Source of the DNA: Phil1 sp040767925
Lineage (GTDB): Bacteria; Bacillota; Clostridia; Christensenellales; CAG-138
Length of the DNA stretch: 64,000 bases
Assembly (NCBI GenBank): GCA_040767925.1
Contig: JAXGNN010000003.1
Coordinates: 458,705-522,704 of the forward strand
Reading direction: 5' to 3'
Of the stretch, positions 44,650-53,479 are shown piece by piece. Every line of letters starts with the position of its first letter. Positions within the stretch are counted from its first letter, which is position 1. Made by a program: the position numbers and the translations under genes. The notes below the pieces were generated by a model. The model had not been told where the DNA came from and ran no database searches. It saw nothing but the letters and a program-made list of their open reading frames with translations.

Positions 44650-45105
44650 TTAAAACAAAAGCGACAGCAGCCCGACGACGATGGACGCGCTGATGCCGTA
44701 TACGAGCACGGGGCCCGCGATGGAAAACAGCTTCGCCCCGAGCCCCAGCACGAAACCCTCCGGCCGGAACTCCATCGCCGGGGAGACGATGGAGTTCGCA
44801 AACCCTGTGATCGGCACGACGGAGCCCGCGCCCGCCCAGGAGCCGATCCTGTCGTAGATGCCGACGCCCGTGAGCGTCGCGCCGATAAAGACCATCACGA
44901 TCGCCGTGAAGGCGGCGACGTCCGCCTCGTTAAGAAGCAGCGTCAGCCGCGCGAAGTCGCGGAAAAGCTGCCCGATGCAGCAGATGAGCCCGCCCGATAC
45001 GAACGCTTTGAGGCATTGCGCGAAAACCTTGCTTTTGGGCGCGCGCTCGGCGACGAGCTTTTGGTATTCAAGCTCTTTTTTGGTCGCTGGTTTTTTACTT
45101 GTCAT
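44650..45105 (-). CDS. spoVAC: Stage V sporulation protein AC
   Basis: 151 residues. A Lys-rich N-terminus is followed by four to five hydrophobic segments with the SpoVAC signature SWAGAGSVVPITGFANSI. In other species it acts as a mechanosensitive channel for dipicolinate. The start overlaps the end of a 48-codon gene by 11 bases. spoVAA and spoVAB are absent, as is usual in clostridia. Confidence 0.95.
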   Translation of the reverse strand: MTSKKPATKKELEYQKLVAERAPKSKVFAQCLKAFVSGGLICCIGQLFRDFARLTLLLNEADVAAFTAIVMVFIGATLTGVGIYDRIGSWAGAGSVVPITGFANSIVSPAMEFRPEGFVLGLGAKLFSIAGPVLVYGISASIVVGLLSLLF

Positions 45106-45241
45106 TTTCCGGCTCCTTGTCGGTGCCCGTTTTTGGCTTCGTGGGTGCCATGCGCTGCTCCCTGTCCATGGGGTTGAGCGTGCCCGCGTTGAGCAGCGTC
45201 ATGTCGGGAACGGGCAGTTTGTAATATTCTTCAGCGCGCAT
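45095..45241 (-). CDS. 48-residue protein upstream of spoVAC
   Basis: A small open frame (MRAEEYYKLPVPDM start, ...KEPENDK end), rich in Pro, Lys and Glu, with no membrane segment. Its start overlaps the end of the 51-residue gene and its end overlaps spoVAC by 11 bases, an arrangement that is hard to explain unless the frame is translated. Its own ribosome site would lie inside the preceding gene and is weak. No family recognised. Confidence 0.55.
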   Translation of the reverse strand: MRAEEYYKLPVPDMTLLNAGTLNPMDREQRMAPTKPKTGTDKEPENDK

Positions 45242-45386
45242 CGATCGCCTCGCCGCATACGAAACGCGCGCCGTTGATGCTCTCCTCGCCCCGCGGGTAA
45301 AAGAAGGCCCGGTAGACGAGCATGCACAGCAGCGCGACGAGCGCCAGCAGCAATATGGTAAAAGTGACTTTCCTGACCGTCAGCAT
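45231..45386 (-). CDS. 51-residue single-pass membrane protein heading the spoVA operon
   Basis: The ATG at 45386 has a very strong GGGGAGGATTAT ribosome site. One transmembrane helix occupies residues 9-25 (FTILLLALVALLCMLVY), then a short Cys-containing tail. Overlap with the next small gene and spoVAC points to an operon. No family recognised. A forespore sigma-G-like promoter lies upstream, so a small sporulation membrane protein is likely. Confidence 0.65.
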   Translation of the reverse strand: MLTVRKVTFTILLLALVALLCMLVYRAFFYPRGEESINGARFVCGEAIDAR

Positions 45387-45420
45387 ATAATCCTCCCCTG
45401 CGTATTGATTTCGTTAGCTC

Positions 45421-45449
45421 TAGTATCTGCACGACGCGCTTTTTTATGA
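45421..45449 (-). promoter_or_regulatory. Possible sigma-G-type promoter of the spoVA operon
   Basis: Minus strand TCATA (45449-45445), a 17-base spacer, GATACTA (45427-45421), close to the forespore consensus GNATA / CATACTA. Expected from the known forespore control of spoVA. Confidence 0.4.
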
Positions 45450-45585
45450 TGCGAACAAAATGCCTGAAACGCGGCGCAAAATTAGATCGCGATGCGTAGC
45501 GCGCGGAAAACAAAAACAGCCCGAAGATTCAAGCCGTTTTGCAGCTTTTTTTGTGGCGCTTTTTTCCGGCCGGCCGCCGGCGGAT

Positions 45586-45623
45586 GAAAAAGCCGCCCCG
45601 AACCGATTTCCGGGGCGGTTTTT
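45586..45623 (-). terminator. Terminator of the M20 hydrolase operon
   Basis: Minus strand CCGCCCCG / CGGGGCGG with a 10-base loop, followed by CTTTTTC. It lies just past the small membrane protein gene. The remaining sequence between 45450 and 45641 holds no gene. Confidence 0.75.
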
Positions 45624-45641
45624 ATTCTTTATCCGTTCGTT

Positions 45642-45941
45642 TTATGTTTCGTCTTTCCCCGGCGCGCCTGCGCCCGCAAGCCTTTCCTTCCTCTTGAAAT
45701 ACTGGAAAAGCGCGAAGTCCGTCGAGACCATGAGCAGGTTGACGCAGTAGAGAACCATGACGATGTCGCGGCTGTAGAGGATCTTATGCGTGATGCCCGC
45801 CACGTAGCCGATCATCAGCACCAGGAGGAAAAGGCCGCTTTTCCCCTTCGCGGAGCGGTTTTTGAGGGTTTTCATGATGTTGATCGGCCACGCCGCGCCA
45901 AAGCACGCGAGCATGATGGCCTCGAATGCGCTGATGCCCAT
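45642..45941 (-). CDS. Small membrane protein, function unknown
   Basis: 99 residues from the ATG at 45941. Three hydrophobic segments (residues 4-22, 38-54 and 62-82), with the conserved-looking ACFGAAWPINIMKTLKNRSAKG between the first two (20 or fewer shared residues visible as AWPINIMKTLKNRSAKGKS). The layout resembles half a PQ-loop or SWEET-type protein, but that is a guess. It follows the M20 hydrolase by 17 bases. Confidence 0.75.
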   Translation of the reverse strand: MGISAFEAIMLACFGAAWPINIMKTLKNRSAKGKSGLFLLVLMIGYVAGITHKILYSRDIVMVLYCVNLLMVSTDFALFQYFKRKERLAGAGAPGKDET

Positions 45942-45958
45942 ACGCGCGATCGCACCCC

Positions 45959-47155
45959 TCAATCCGCAACGCCGCAGAAGCGCGCCGCGATGTTCGCATA
46001 GAGCGACACGAAGTTCACAAGGTGGTCGATGGGTGTCCGCTCGTCCTTCGTGTGGGAGAGGGTCACGAGGCCCGGCCCGAACACGACCGTGGGGATATGG
46101 CCGTATGTCGAGAGCACGCCCGCGTCCGTCCACCCCCTTGTGGTGCAGAGATTCGGCTTCTCGCCGAGGAAATCCGTGAGCGCGCCGTCTGTGGCTTTCA
46201 CGATTGCGGAATCGGGTTCCGGCACCAGCGGCGTGTGCTGGAGATGGCGCATCTGCCCGTTGGGCATCAGCGAAAGCTCGGCCTTGAACTGCGGGTCCTC
46301 GGCCGCGAGCTCGTCGATCACCGCCTGGTACTCAGCCATCAGGCTCTCGACCGTCTCGCCGGGCACATAGCGCCTATCCAATTGTATCGTGCACTCCCCG
46401 GCGACCGTACTGACCTGGTCGCCGCCGAATATCTTCCCGTAATTCATGATGGCGGGGCCCATATACTCGTTTTTGCGCGCGTTAATCTTAGGCTGCAGCT
46501 TTTCGTCGATCCGGTTGATGAGCTTCGCCGCCTTGGCGATGGCGTTGATCCCCAGGTGCGCCTGCCCGCCGTGCATGGCTTTGCCGTGTATGTCGATCTG
46601 TATCCACTCGAGGCCGCGGTGGCCGATGGCGTACTCATAGCCCGAGGGCTCGCCGACGATCGCCCCGTCCGCCTTGCCGCCATTGAGAACAAAGGCTTCG
46701 GTCCCTTCGCTCTCCTCCTCCTCGCCGACGACGGCGCATAGGAGGATGTCCCCCTTTAGCTTCATGCCGCTGCGCTTGATCGCGGCCATCGCCGTGATCA
46801 TGCAGGCGAGACCGCCCTTCATGTCGTTCGTGCCCCTGCCCCAGAGGTAGCCGTCCCGCACCTCGCCGGCATAAGGGTCGCCCGTCATGTTATAGGGCGG
46901 CACGGTATCCATGTGGCCGTTCAGGAGCAGCGTCGGGCCGCTGCAGCAGCCGGGCAGCCGCGCGTGCACGTTGCAGCGCTCCCCATCCACAGGGATCAAT
47001 TCGCATTCGAGGCCGAGGTCTCTGCAATATTCGTAAATGAACCTGCCAACAGCGGCCTCGCGGTTTTCAACATCCTTATGGCTCGGGATGGCGACGAGCT
47101 TTTGTGTCAGAGCGATCACCTCGTTGCCGGTGTACGCCCCGGTAAAGTCGATCAT
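45959..47155 (-). CDS. M20-family deacylase of ArgE/DapE type
   Basis: 398 residues. Two-zinc hydrolase: LNGHMDTVPP, GRGTNDMKGG, the catalytic Glu in GEEEESEG, VGEPSG, and the C-terminal HTKDERTPIDHL. A dimerisation domain is inserted around residues 180-290. The substrate is probably an N-acyl amino acid or dipeptide. It follows the DUF975 gene by 15 bases and, with the YfcC transporter, may form an uptake-and-hydrolysis pair. Confidence 0.9.
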   Translation of the reverse strand: MIDFTGAYTGNEVIALTQKLVAIPSHKDVENREAAVGRFIYEYCRDLGLECELIPVDGERCNVHARLPGCCSGPTLLLNGHMDTVPPYNMTGDPYAGEVRDGYLWGRGTNDMKGGLACMITAMAAIKRSGMKLKGDILLCAVVGEEEESEGTEAFVLNGGKADGAIVGEPSGYEYAIGHRGLEWIQIDIHGKAMHGGQAHLGINAIAKAAKLINRIDEKLQPKINARKNEYMGPAIMNYGKIFGGDQVSTVAGECTIQLDRRYVPGETVESLMAEYQAVIDELAAEDPQFKAELSLMPNGQMRHLQHTPLVPEPDSAIVKATDGALTDFLGEKPNLCTTRGWTDAGVLSTYGHIPTVVFGPGLVTLSHTKDERTPIDHLVNFVSLYANIAARFCGVAD

Positions 47156-47170
47156 GATGCTGTCCTCCTG

Positions 47171-47938
47171 TCATTCATAATAGCCGTCGGGTTCGGTGGG
47201 TGGAGCCGCCGCGGAGCTTTTCCCCTTCGGCGGCGCCGCGCGTTTCCCCGCGGCTTCCTTGCCGAAATGAGCGGCGCGCTCGAGAAAGAACTGCGCCTTT
47301 GCGGCCTTGATATAGGGTATGGCGAACAGAAAGCCCGCGCCGAAGGTCATATAGGAGAGCAACAGATAGCCCGAGAAGCTGAGCACCAAGAGCGCGTATT
47401 CCTTCTTGCAGCCCTGCATGTAGGCCTTGCTCGTCCGGATCGCCTCCGACAGTTCGAGGTCCGAGTCTTGCGCCAGCGCGAAGGGCGCGAGCGCGTATCG
47501 GATGAGGGCGAGGAACCCCGGAACGACGAGGAGCACGCCCCAAAGCAGCGCGGTAATGCAGGTGAAGGCGCGCAATATCAGCGCCTTCACCCAGATTTTG
47601 CGGCACGAGAACGCCGTGGCGAGCGCGGGTTCCTCGCCCGAGAGCAGTTTCAGGTAATACCTGTCGTGGCCGAGTTCCACGAAGGAGCCGACCGCGATGC
47701 CTATGATGGAATAGACGGAGGAGACCACGACGAGCAGCCTCAGGTACGCGCCCGCGCGCCCGTCGCCCGCGGCCTCGGCGACGCTCGTCGCCAAAAGCGA
47801 GCCGAACTGCGCCAAAAGGAAGGCGAACGTGCTCACGCCCCCGAGCAAAAGGGCGATCGCGGCAAGCGCGATGCTGCGCGGCCAGCGCCCCGCGAGGGCT
47901 TCCCTGGCCATGCGCCTGATTTCCGGAACAGAACGCAT
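47171..47938 (-). CDS. DUF975 membrane protein
   Basis: 255 residues from the ATG at 47938 (GGAGGAGGCCCC upstream). Multiple hydrophobic segments and the DUF975 pattern, including the N-terminal IRRMAREALAGRW and the loop FSCRKIWVKAL. The C-terminal tail is Pro/Lys-rich and probably cytoplasmic. Family function is unknown. Confidence 0.85.
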   Translation of the reverse strand: MRSVPEIRRMAREALAGRWPRSIALAAIALLLGGVSTFAFLLAQFGSLLATSVAEAAGDGRAGAYLRLLVVVSSVYSIIGIAVGSFVELGHDRYYLKLLSGEEPALATAFSCRKIWVKALILRAFTCITALLWGVLLVVPGFLALIRYALAPFALAQDSDLELSEAIRTSKAYMQGCKKEYALLVLSFSGYLLLSYMTFGAGFLFAIPYIKAAKAQFFLERAAHFGKEAAGKRAAPPKGKSSAAAPPTEPDGYYE

Positions 47939-47992
47939 GGGGCCTCCTCCGTTCTTCACTGCGCGCGCCCTTGCGCGCGCGTCACGCTGTCA

Positions 47993-49435
47993 TCAGAAGG
48001 GCCCGAGCTTGATGAGCTGGGCGACGACGACGAGGACCAGCCCGACGGCGTACTGGAGGCCGAGCAGAGGCGCATACCATTTGATCCATTTGTTGTAGGG
48101 GATGCCGGCGAGGCCCAGCGCCGCCATGAACGCGCCCGCGGTCGGCGTGAAGATGTTGGAGATCGCGTCGGCGATGACCTCGGCGAGCACCGCGGTCTGG
48201 CGCGTGATGCCCGTGATATCCGAGAGGGGCGCCATGATAGGCATGGTCAGGGACGCCTGCGCGGAGCCGGAGGATACGACATAGCTGAACAGGCTCTGGA
48301 AGATGAACTGGCCTACGATGCCCATGAACGAAGGCAGCGATTTGACGACGTTCGCCATCGCGTAGAGGATGGTGTTGATGATGCCGCTGTCGTTGAGCAC
48401 CACCACGATGGAGCGCGCGAATGCGATGACCAACGCGCCCTGGGTGATCATCTTCATGCCCTCGCCCATCTTCTTGGCGAACCAGTTGAGGCCGTTGCCG
48501 GAGACGATGGTGACGACGAGCGCCATCACGAGGAACAGGGCGGACATTTCGGCGAAATACCAGCCGAGCTTGAGCAGCCCGTATACCAGAACGCCGATCG
48601 TGATGAGGAGGATGATCATGACGATCTTCCTGCGCAGCGTGAATTCCGGCAGGTCCTCCATATCCACGCGCTCCGTATCGGCCCTTTCCCTGTCCAGTTC
48701 ATGCATGATGGACGCGGAGGGGTTTTTCTCGATCTTCCTCGCGTAGATCACGAACCAGACGATGCCGAGCCCAACGAAGGAGACGAACGCGATGGCGTGG
48801 TAGCCGAGGCCGGAGAACAGGGGCAGTCCCGAGATGCCCTGGGAGATGCCCAGCGTGAAGGGGTTGAACATCGCGCCCGCCCAGCCCGCGATGGAACCGG
48901 AGAGCACCACGCCCGCCGCGATCAGCGAGTCGTAGCCCATCGCCATGAAGAGCGGGATCAGGATCGGGATGAAACACATCAGCTCCTCATACAGGCCCAT
49001 TGTCGTGCCAGCCACCGCGAAGAGGAGATAGAGCACGGGGATGGCGATGATTTTGTTCTTCCCGAACGATTTGACCATGCGGCCTATGCCGGCCGTGATC
49101 GCGCCGGTTTCACCCACGACATAGAAGCAGCCTACGACGAGGAACACGAAGAAGATCGTCGTCGCCATCTCGTCCGCGCCGCGTATGACCGAGGTGAGCA
49201 GCTGCATGACCGTGACCGGTTTGCGTTCGCCCAGGGTATAGGTGTCAGGGTCGATGACGCTGCGCGTCTTGGTGCTGCCGTCCGTACCGATGTAGGACAC
49301 ATCCACGTATTCGAATGAGCTGGAGGGTATTACATAAGACAGAATCGCAACGACGAGTGCGAGCGTGAGCAGCACGATGAACGGATGCGGAAACTCAAAC
49401 TTTCTTTTCTTGGTCGGTGCCGCGCCGGTTTCCAT
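47993..49435 (-). CDS. YfcC/DcuC-type anaerobic carrier
   Basis: 480 residues from the ATG at 49435 (TAGGAGGTAATCAC upstream). About 12 hydrophobic segments, with conserved loops typical of the C4-dicarboxylate anaerobic-carrier superfamily (GTTMGLYEELMCFIPILIP, SGSIAGWAGAMFNPFTLG, SSGSAQASLTMPIMAPLSD). Homologues move dicarboxylates, basic amino acids or p-aminobenzoyl-glutamate-like compounds. With the adjacent M20 hydrolase, an acylated amino acid is a reasonable substrate. Confidence 0.88.
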   Translation of the reverse strand: METGAAPTKKRKFEFPHPFIVLLTLALVVAILSYVIPSSSFEYVDVSYIGTDGSTKTRSVIDPDTYTLGERKPVTVMQLLTSVIRGADEMATTIFFVFLVVGCFYVVGETGAITAGIGRMVKSFGKNKIIAIPVLYLLFAVAGTTMGLYEELMCFIPILIPLFMAMGYDSLIAAGVVLSGSIAGWAGAMFNPFTLGISQGISGLPLFSGLGYHAIAFVSFVGLGIVWFVIYARKIEKNPSASIMHELDRERADTERVDMEDLPEFTLRRKIVMIILLITIGVLVYGLLKLGWYFAEMSALFLVMALVVTIVSGNGLNWFAKKMGEGMKMITQGALVIAFARSIVVVLNDSGIINTILYAMANVVKSLPSFMGIVGQFIFQSLFSYVVSSGSAQASLTMPIMAPLSDITGITRQTAVLAEVIADAISNIFTPTAGAFMAALGLAGIPYNKWIKWYAPLLGLQYAVGLVLVVVAQLIKLGPF

Positions 49436-49562
49436 GTGATTACCTCCTAGTTGATTTAGTTCGATGCTTACGGCGGCATCATCTATATGAACCCGCACGT
49501 CCCCTGCCGCGCATCCGGAAATGCGCGCGGGCGCGCGGGATTGCCTTCCCCTCCCCCGCCCT

Positions 49563-50333
49563 TTAAGCGTCCGCAGCTTCCAATGGCTGCGGCTCGGGCA
49601 AAACGGCCGAGGGGTCCTTCAAAAGCTCCAGGGCGCGTTTGGCCTTTTGCGCGCCGTCCTCCGTCCCGTCGAAGGCGAAGGAGTACGCCGCGCCCCCCTT
49701 GATTTCGACACGAAGATAGGTCGCCTCGAACGCTTCGCGCTTTTCGCCGCCTTCGTCGGCGTGCTTGAGCTTTTCATGGAAGATCCCCGCCTTTTTCACG
49801 TCCGAATAGCGGAAACCGTGCCCGAGCTCCATGTTCTTTTTATCGATCAGCGAAAAGGCGTACGAATACGCGTAGAAGCGCTCGGGCAGGAACAGGAAAT
49901 AGGAGAGCTGATAGACGGAGCTTCTAATCTTCCCGTCCGCTTCGTCCCTGCGAAAGCACGGCACCGTGTCGATGCCGACATGCGTGTAGCCCCGAAGGGA
50001 AACCGTTTCGCCGGCGTCGAGATCCCACACGTCGAGGCAGAGGTTTTTGAGGGCTTTCTTCTCGAGCCTGACTCCTTCCGCGGCGGCCGCGCTGAATGCG
50101 TCGAGCTCCGCGCCCGTCACCTTGCGCAGCTTGACCGAAATGAACTCGTACAGGGCGAGCGCGACGAGCGCACAGCCGATGACGCCGATGACCACGCCCT
50201 CCGAGCCGAAGCCCACCGCCGCGGCGACCGCGCCGAACAGCAGCAAAAACCAGGCCGCAGCGCTCGCTTTTCCGGAAAAGTACCGGATGTTGTGCTCGTG
50301 TGTCAGGCCGTTGGTCCCCAAAAGGCTCTTCAT
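49563..50333 (-). CDS. Hypothetical membrane protein
   Basis: 256 residues from the ATG at 50333 (GGAGGCGGG upstream). Two adjacent hydrophobic segments (residues ~25-65) anchor it; the remaining ~190 residues are soluble and look beta-rich, like a PH-type domain, but I do not recognise a family. It is the first gene leftward of the divergent lysR gene; the transporter follows after ~130 bases that hold only GC-rich palindromic sequence (GCGCATCCGGAAATGCGC). Confidence 0.65.
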   Translation of the reverse strand: MKSLLGTNGLTHEHNIRYFSGKASAAAWFLLLFGAVAAAVGFGSEGVVIGVIGCALVALALYEFISVKLRKVTGAELDAFSAAAAEGVRLEKKALKNLCLDVWDLDAGETVSLRGYTHVGIDTVPCFRRDEADGKIRSSVYQLSYFLFLPERFYAYSYAFSLIDKKNMELGHGFRYSDVKKAGIFHEKLKHADEGGEKREAFEATYLRVEIKGGAAYSFAFDGTEDGAQKAKRALELLKDPSAVLPEPQPLEAADA

Positions 50334-50503
50334 CTGCCCGCCTCCTATATTGTGCTGGTTCCGGGGCCGCACAGCCCGCGCGTTTCCGCGCGCACCATAG
50401 AGCCTCCGCGCATGAACAAGGAGCTATTTATAATATAAAATTATGAAATGTGTTTATGCTAATTCGTTCGTGTTTGTTGTCCAGCTTTGTAACATTCGGC
50501 AAA

Positions 50504-50544
50504 ATTCGCGATTTATGCATTTATTATAAACGCGTATTGCGAAT
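50504..50544. promoter_or_regulatory. Imperfect inverted repeat upstream of lysR-type gene
   Basis: ATTCGCGAT (50504-50512) and ATTGCGAAT (50536-50544), one mismatch, in the AT-rich region between divergent genes. A likely LysR-type binding region; a TATAAT follows at 50555-50560. Confidence 0.4.
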
Positions 50545-50607
50545 AATCAAATAGTATAATAGAATAAAAAATATAAGATTAACTTATTAACAGGGAGGAA
50601 TTAGCCC

Positions 50608-51567
50608 GTGGACACGAAAGCGATCGAATATGTGAGCGCCATCATCCGCGAGGGCAATGTTTCCAGGGCGGCGGAAACCCTCTTCATCAGCCAGCCCGCG
50701 CTGAGCCAATACGTGGCGAAATTGGAAAACGACCTGGGCGTCGCGCTCTTCAGCAGGGACGGCAAACGCCTGACGCTGACCCGCGCGGGCGAGATTTTCA
50801 TGCGCGACGGCGCGGACATGCTCAGCCTGTATTCGCGCATGCTCGGCAGGATGCGCGACGCGACCAAGCTGGAAACCGAAACCATCCGCCTGGGCATCTC
50901 CCAGTTCTACAGCAAATATTATCTGCCGCAGGTGCTTCCCTCGTTCATGCGCGAGCATCCGAATGTGGAGTTCGCCATCACAGAAGCGCTCACCTCGAGC
51001 CTCGAGGAGATGACGGAATACGGCAAGCTGGACCTGTCGATGATCCCGCTGTATATGCAGCGCTCCGGCCTCGAATACGCGGCCATCCACAACGATGAGA
51101 TCTATCTTGCCGTTCCCGGCGACTCGAGCTCCAACAACAAGGCGAGCTATGTCGACGGTATCGCCAGCATGCGGCTCATCCATGTGAAGAATGAGCCCTT
51201 CATCATGCTCAAGCCCGTCCATCAGTTCGCGCAGATGGCGGAGCGCCTGTGCGAGGAGGCAGGCTTCGTGCCCAATATCGTCTGCCAGGTCTTAAGCTGG
51301 GATACGCTGAACCTGCTCGTCGGGGCGGGTCTCGGCGTGGGCTTCGTGCCGGATATCACCATAGGCAGCGTCCCGCCCGACAGGGCGCCGCGGTATTACA
51401 GAATATCGTCCGAACTGAACATCATCCGCCCCTACTGCATCGCGAACAGCACGCGGCACGAGCTTTCGGATATGGCGAAGCTTTTCCGCGAGCATGTGGT
51501 CGGTACGCTTATGGGCGATTCCACCGCCTTTCATCCCATGCGTTACGCGTGGGACGCGCAGGCGTGA
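50608..51567 (+). CDS. LysR-family transcriptional regulator
   Basis: 319 residues from GTG 50608 with GGGAGGAATT upstream. Residues 1-60 are the winged helix (GNVSRAAETLFISQPALSQY, then LENDLGVALFSRDGKRLTLT). Residues 90-300 are the substrate-binding fold. It is divergent from the hypothetical protein/YfcC/DUF975/M20 group and is the natural candidate to control it. The electron-transfer operon on its other side is convergent. Confidence 0.93.
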   Translation: MDTKAIEYVSAIIREGNVSRAAETLFISQPALSQYVAKLENDLGVALFSRDGKRLTLTRAGEIFMRDGADMLSLYSRMLGRMRDATKLETETIRLGISQFYSKYYLPQVLPSFMREHPNVEFAITEALTSSLEEMTEYGKLDLSMIPLYMQRSGLEYAAIHNDEIYLAVPGDSSSNNKASYVDGIASMRLIHVKNEPFIMLKPVHQFAQMAERLCEEAGFVPNIVCQVLSWDTLNLLVGAGLGVGFVPDITIGSVPPDRAPRYYRISSELNIIRPYCIANSTRHELSDMAKLFREHVVGTLMGDSTAFHPMRYAWDAQA

Positions 51568-51615
51568 GGCGGCTCAAAAGCGGCGGATCCATTTTGGGGA
51601 TAACTTGGATAAACC

Positions 51616-51646
51616 GAGGAACCGGCATACTTTATGCCGGTTCCTC
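51616..51646. terminator. Terminator-like hairpin between convergent genes
   Basis: Perfect 14-base stem GAGGAACCGGCATA / TATGCCGGTTCCTC with a 3-base loop. T-runs are weak on both sides. Confidence 0.5.
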
Positions 51647-51663
51647 TAAAACGCGGTGCGATT

Positions 51664-53460
51664 TTACTTCTTGATGACGGCGCCGAATTTGCACACGGTT
51701 TCGCACGCGCCGCACTTGATGCACTTCTTCTGGTCGATCACGTACGGTGTTTTGGGCGCGCCCGTGATGGCGTTGACCGGGCAGTTCTTCGCGCAGAGGC
51801 TGCAGCTCTTGCACTTCACGGGATCGATGAAGTAGCTTAGCAGCGCCTTGCACACGCCCGCCGGGCATCGGCGCTCGCGGATGTGCGCCTCGTACTCGTC
51901 GCGGAAGTAGCGGATGGTCGAGAGCACGGGGTTGGGCGCTGTCTGGCCGAGGCCGCACAGCGCGGTCGCCTTGATGTTCACGGCGAGCCTCTCGAGCTTC
52001 TCGATGTCGCCCTCCTCGCCCTTGCCGTCGCAGATCTTTTCAAGGATTTCGTGCATCCGGCGCGTGCCGATGCGGCAGGGCGGGCACTTTCCGCAGGATT
52101 CGTCCACCGTGAACTCCAGGAAGAACTTCGCGATGTTGACCATGCAGTTGTCCTCATCCATGACGATCATGCCGCCGGAACCCATCATGGAGCCGATGGC
52201 GGCGAGGTTGTCGTAGTCGATGGGGACGTCGAGGTGCTCGGTCGGTATGCAGCCGCCGGAAGGTCCGCCGGTCTGCGCCGCCTTGAACTTTTTACCGCCC
52301 GGGATGCCGCCGCCGATCTCATAGATGATCTCGCGCAGCGTCGTCCCCATGGGGATTTCGACGAGGCCGGTGTTGTTGATCTTCCCGCCGAGCGCGAAGA
52401 CCTTGGTGCCCTTGCTCTTCTCGGTGCCGATGGCGGAGAACCACTCGGCCCCGTTGAGGATGATCTGGCAGACGTTGGCGTACGTCTCGACGTTGTTGAG
52501 GAGGGTCGGCTTCCCGAAGAGGCCCTTGACCGCCGGGAACGGCGGGCGCGGATGCGGCTCGCCGCGGCCGCCCTCGATGGAGGCCAGGAGAGCCGTTTCC
52601 TCGCCGCACACGAACGCGCCGGAGCCGAGGCGCAGGTCGATATCGAAGCTGAAGCCGGTGCCGAAGATATTCTCGCCCAAGAGGCCCATCCCGCGCGCCT
52701 GGTCGATGGCGATGCGCAGGCGCTTGACCGCGATGGGGTACTCCGCGCGCACGTAGATGTAGCCCTGCTGCGCGCCGATCGCGTAGCCCGCGATGGTCAT
52801 GGCCTCGAGCACCGCGTGGGGGTCGCCCTCGAGCACGGAGCGGTCCATGAACGCGCCGGGGTCGCCCTCGTCCGCGTTGCAGCAGACGTATTTGACTTCG
52901 CTCTCGGGCGCTTTGGCAAATTTCCACTTGAGGCCGGTCGGGAAGCCCGCGCCGCCGCGGCCGCGAAGGCCCGAGCGGATCAGGACGTCGACGACCTCGT
53001 CCCGCGTCATCTCGGTCAAAGCCTTGGCGAGCGCCTTATAGCCGTCGAAGGCGATGTACTCGTTGATATCCTCGGGGTTGATGACGCCGCAGTTGCGAAG
53101 CGCGATGCGCATCTGCTTTTTATAGAATTCGATGTTGTTGAGCGAGAGGATGTTCTTTTCCTCGTCGACGCTCTTCTTATAGAGCAGGTCCTGCACGATG
53201 CGGCCCTTGACGAGGTGCTCGCTGACGATGCGGGGGACGTCCTCCACCTTGATGTGGCTATAGAACGCGCCCTCGGGATAGACGATGCAGATGGGGCCGT
53301 TTTCGCAAAGGCCGAAGCAGCCCGTGCGGACGACCTTGATCTCCTTGTCGAGCCCTGCGTCCTTAATGCATTCCTCGAACCTGTCGATGATCGCCGGGGA
53401 GTTGGAGGAGGCGCAGCCCGTGCCGGTGCACACCAGCACCTGAGAACGATAGAATTCCAT
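51664..53460 (-). CDS. NuoF/HydB-type NADH-binding flavo-iron-sulfur subunit
   Basis: 598 residues from the ATG at 53460 (AAAGGAGG upstream). Domains in order: thioredoxin-like [2Fe-2S] (1-110, CTGTGCASS and RTGCFGLCENGP); FMN/NADH-binding (130-350, GLRGRGGAGFPTGLKW, CNADEGDPGAFMDR); SLBB (360-430); NADH_4Fe-4S (CGKCPPCRIGTRRM); and two C-terminal 4Fe-4S motifs (CKSCSLCAKNCPVNA, CIKCGACETVCKFGA). This is the layout of the flavin subunit of electron-bifurcating hydrogenases and related complexes. No catalytic hydrogenase gene follows: the next gene is convergent. Confidence 0.94.
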   Translation of the reverse strand: MEFYRSQVLVCTGTGCASSNSPAIIDRFEECIKDAGLDKEIKVVRTGCFGLCENGPICIVYPEGAFYSHIKVEDVPRIVSEHLVKGRIVQDLLYKKSVDEEKNILSLNNIEFYKKQMRIALRNCGVINPEDINEYIAFDGYKALAKALTEMTRDEVVDVLIRSGLRGRGGAGFPTGLKWKFAKAPESEVKYVCCNADEGDPGAFMDRSVLEGDPHAVLEAMTIAGYAIGAQQGYIYVRAEYPIAVKRLRIAIDQARGMGLLGENIFGTGFSFDIDLRLGSGAFVCGEETALLASIEGGRGEPHPRPPFPAVKGLFGKPTLLNNVETYANVCQIILNGAEWFSAIGTEKSKGTKVFALGGKINNTGLVEIPMGTTLREIIYEIGGGIPGGKKFKAAQTGGPSGGCIPTEHLDVPIDYDNLAAIGSMMGSGGMIVMDEDNCMVNIAKFFLEFTVDESCGKCPPCRIGTRRMHEILEKICDGKGEEGDIEKLERLAVNIKATALCGLGQTAPNPVLSTIRYFRDEYEAHIRERRCPAGVCKALLSYFIDPVKCKSCSLCAKNCPVNAITGAPKTPYVIDQKKCIKCGACETVCKFGAVIKK

Positions 53461-53479
53461 AAAAACCTCCTTTTCCGGC

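Noticed and set aside
46913..49318. Long open frame of 801 codons on the plus strand
   Set aside because: It lies opposite the M20, DUF975 and YfcC genes. Its Arg/His/Asp-rich composition is the usual antisense shadow of GC-rich coding DNA, and it has no ribosome site or recognisable motif.
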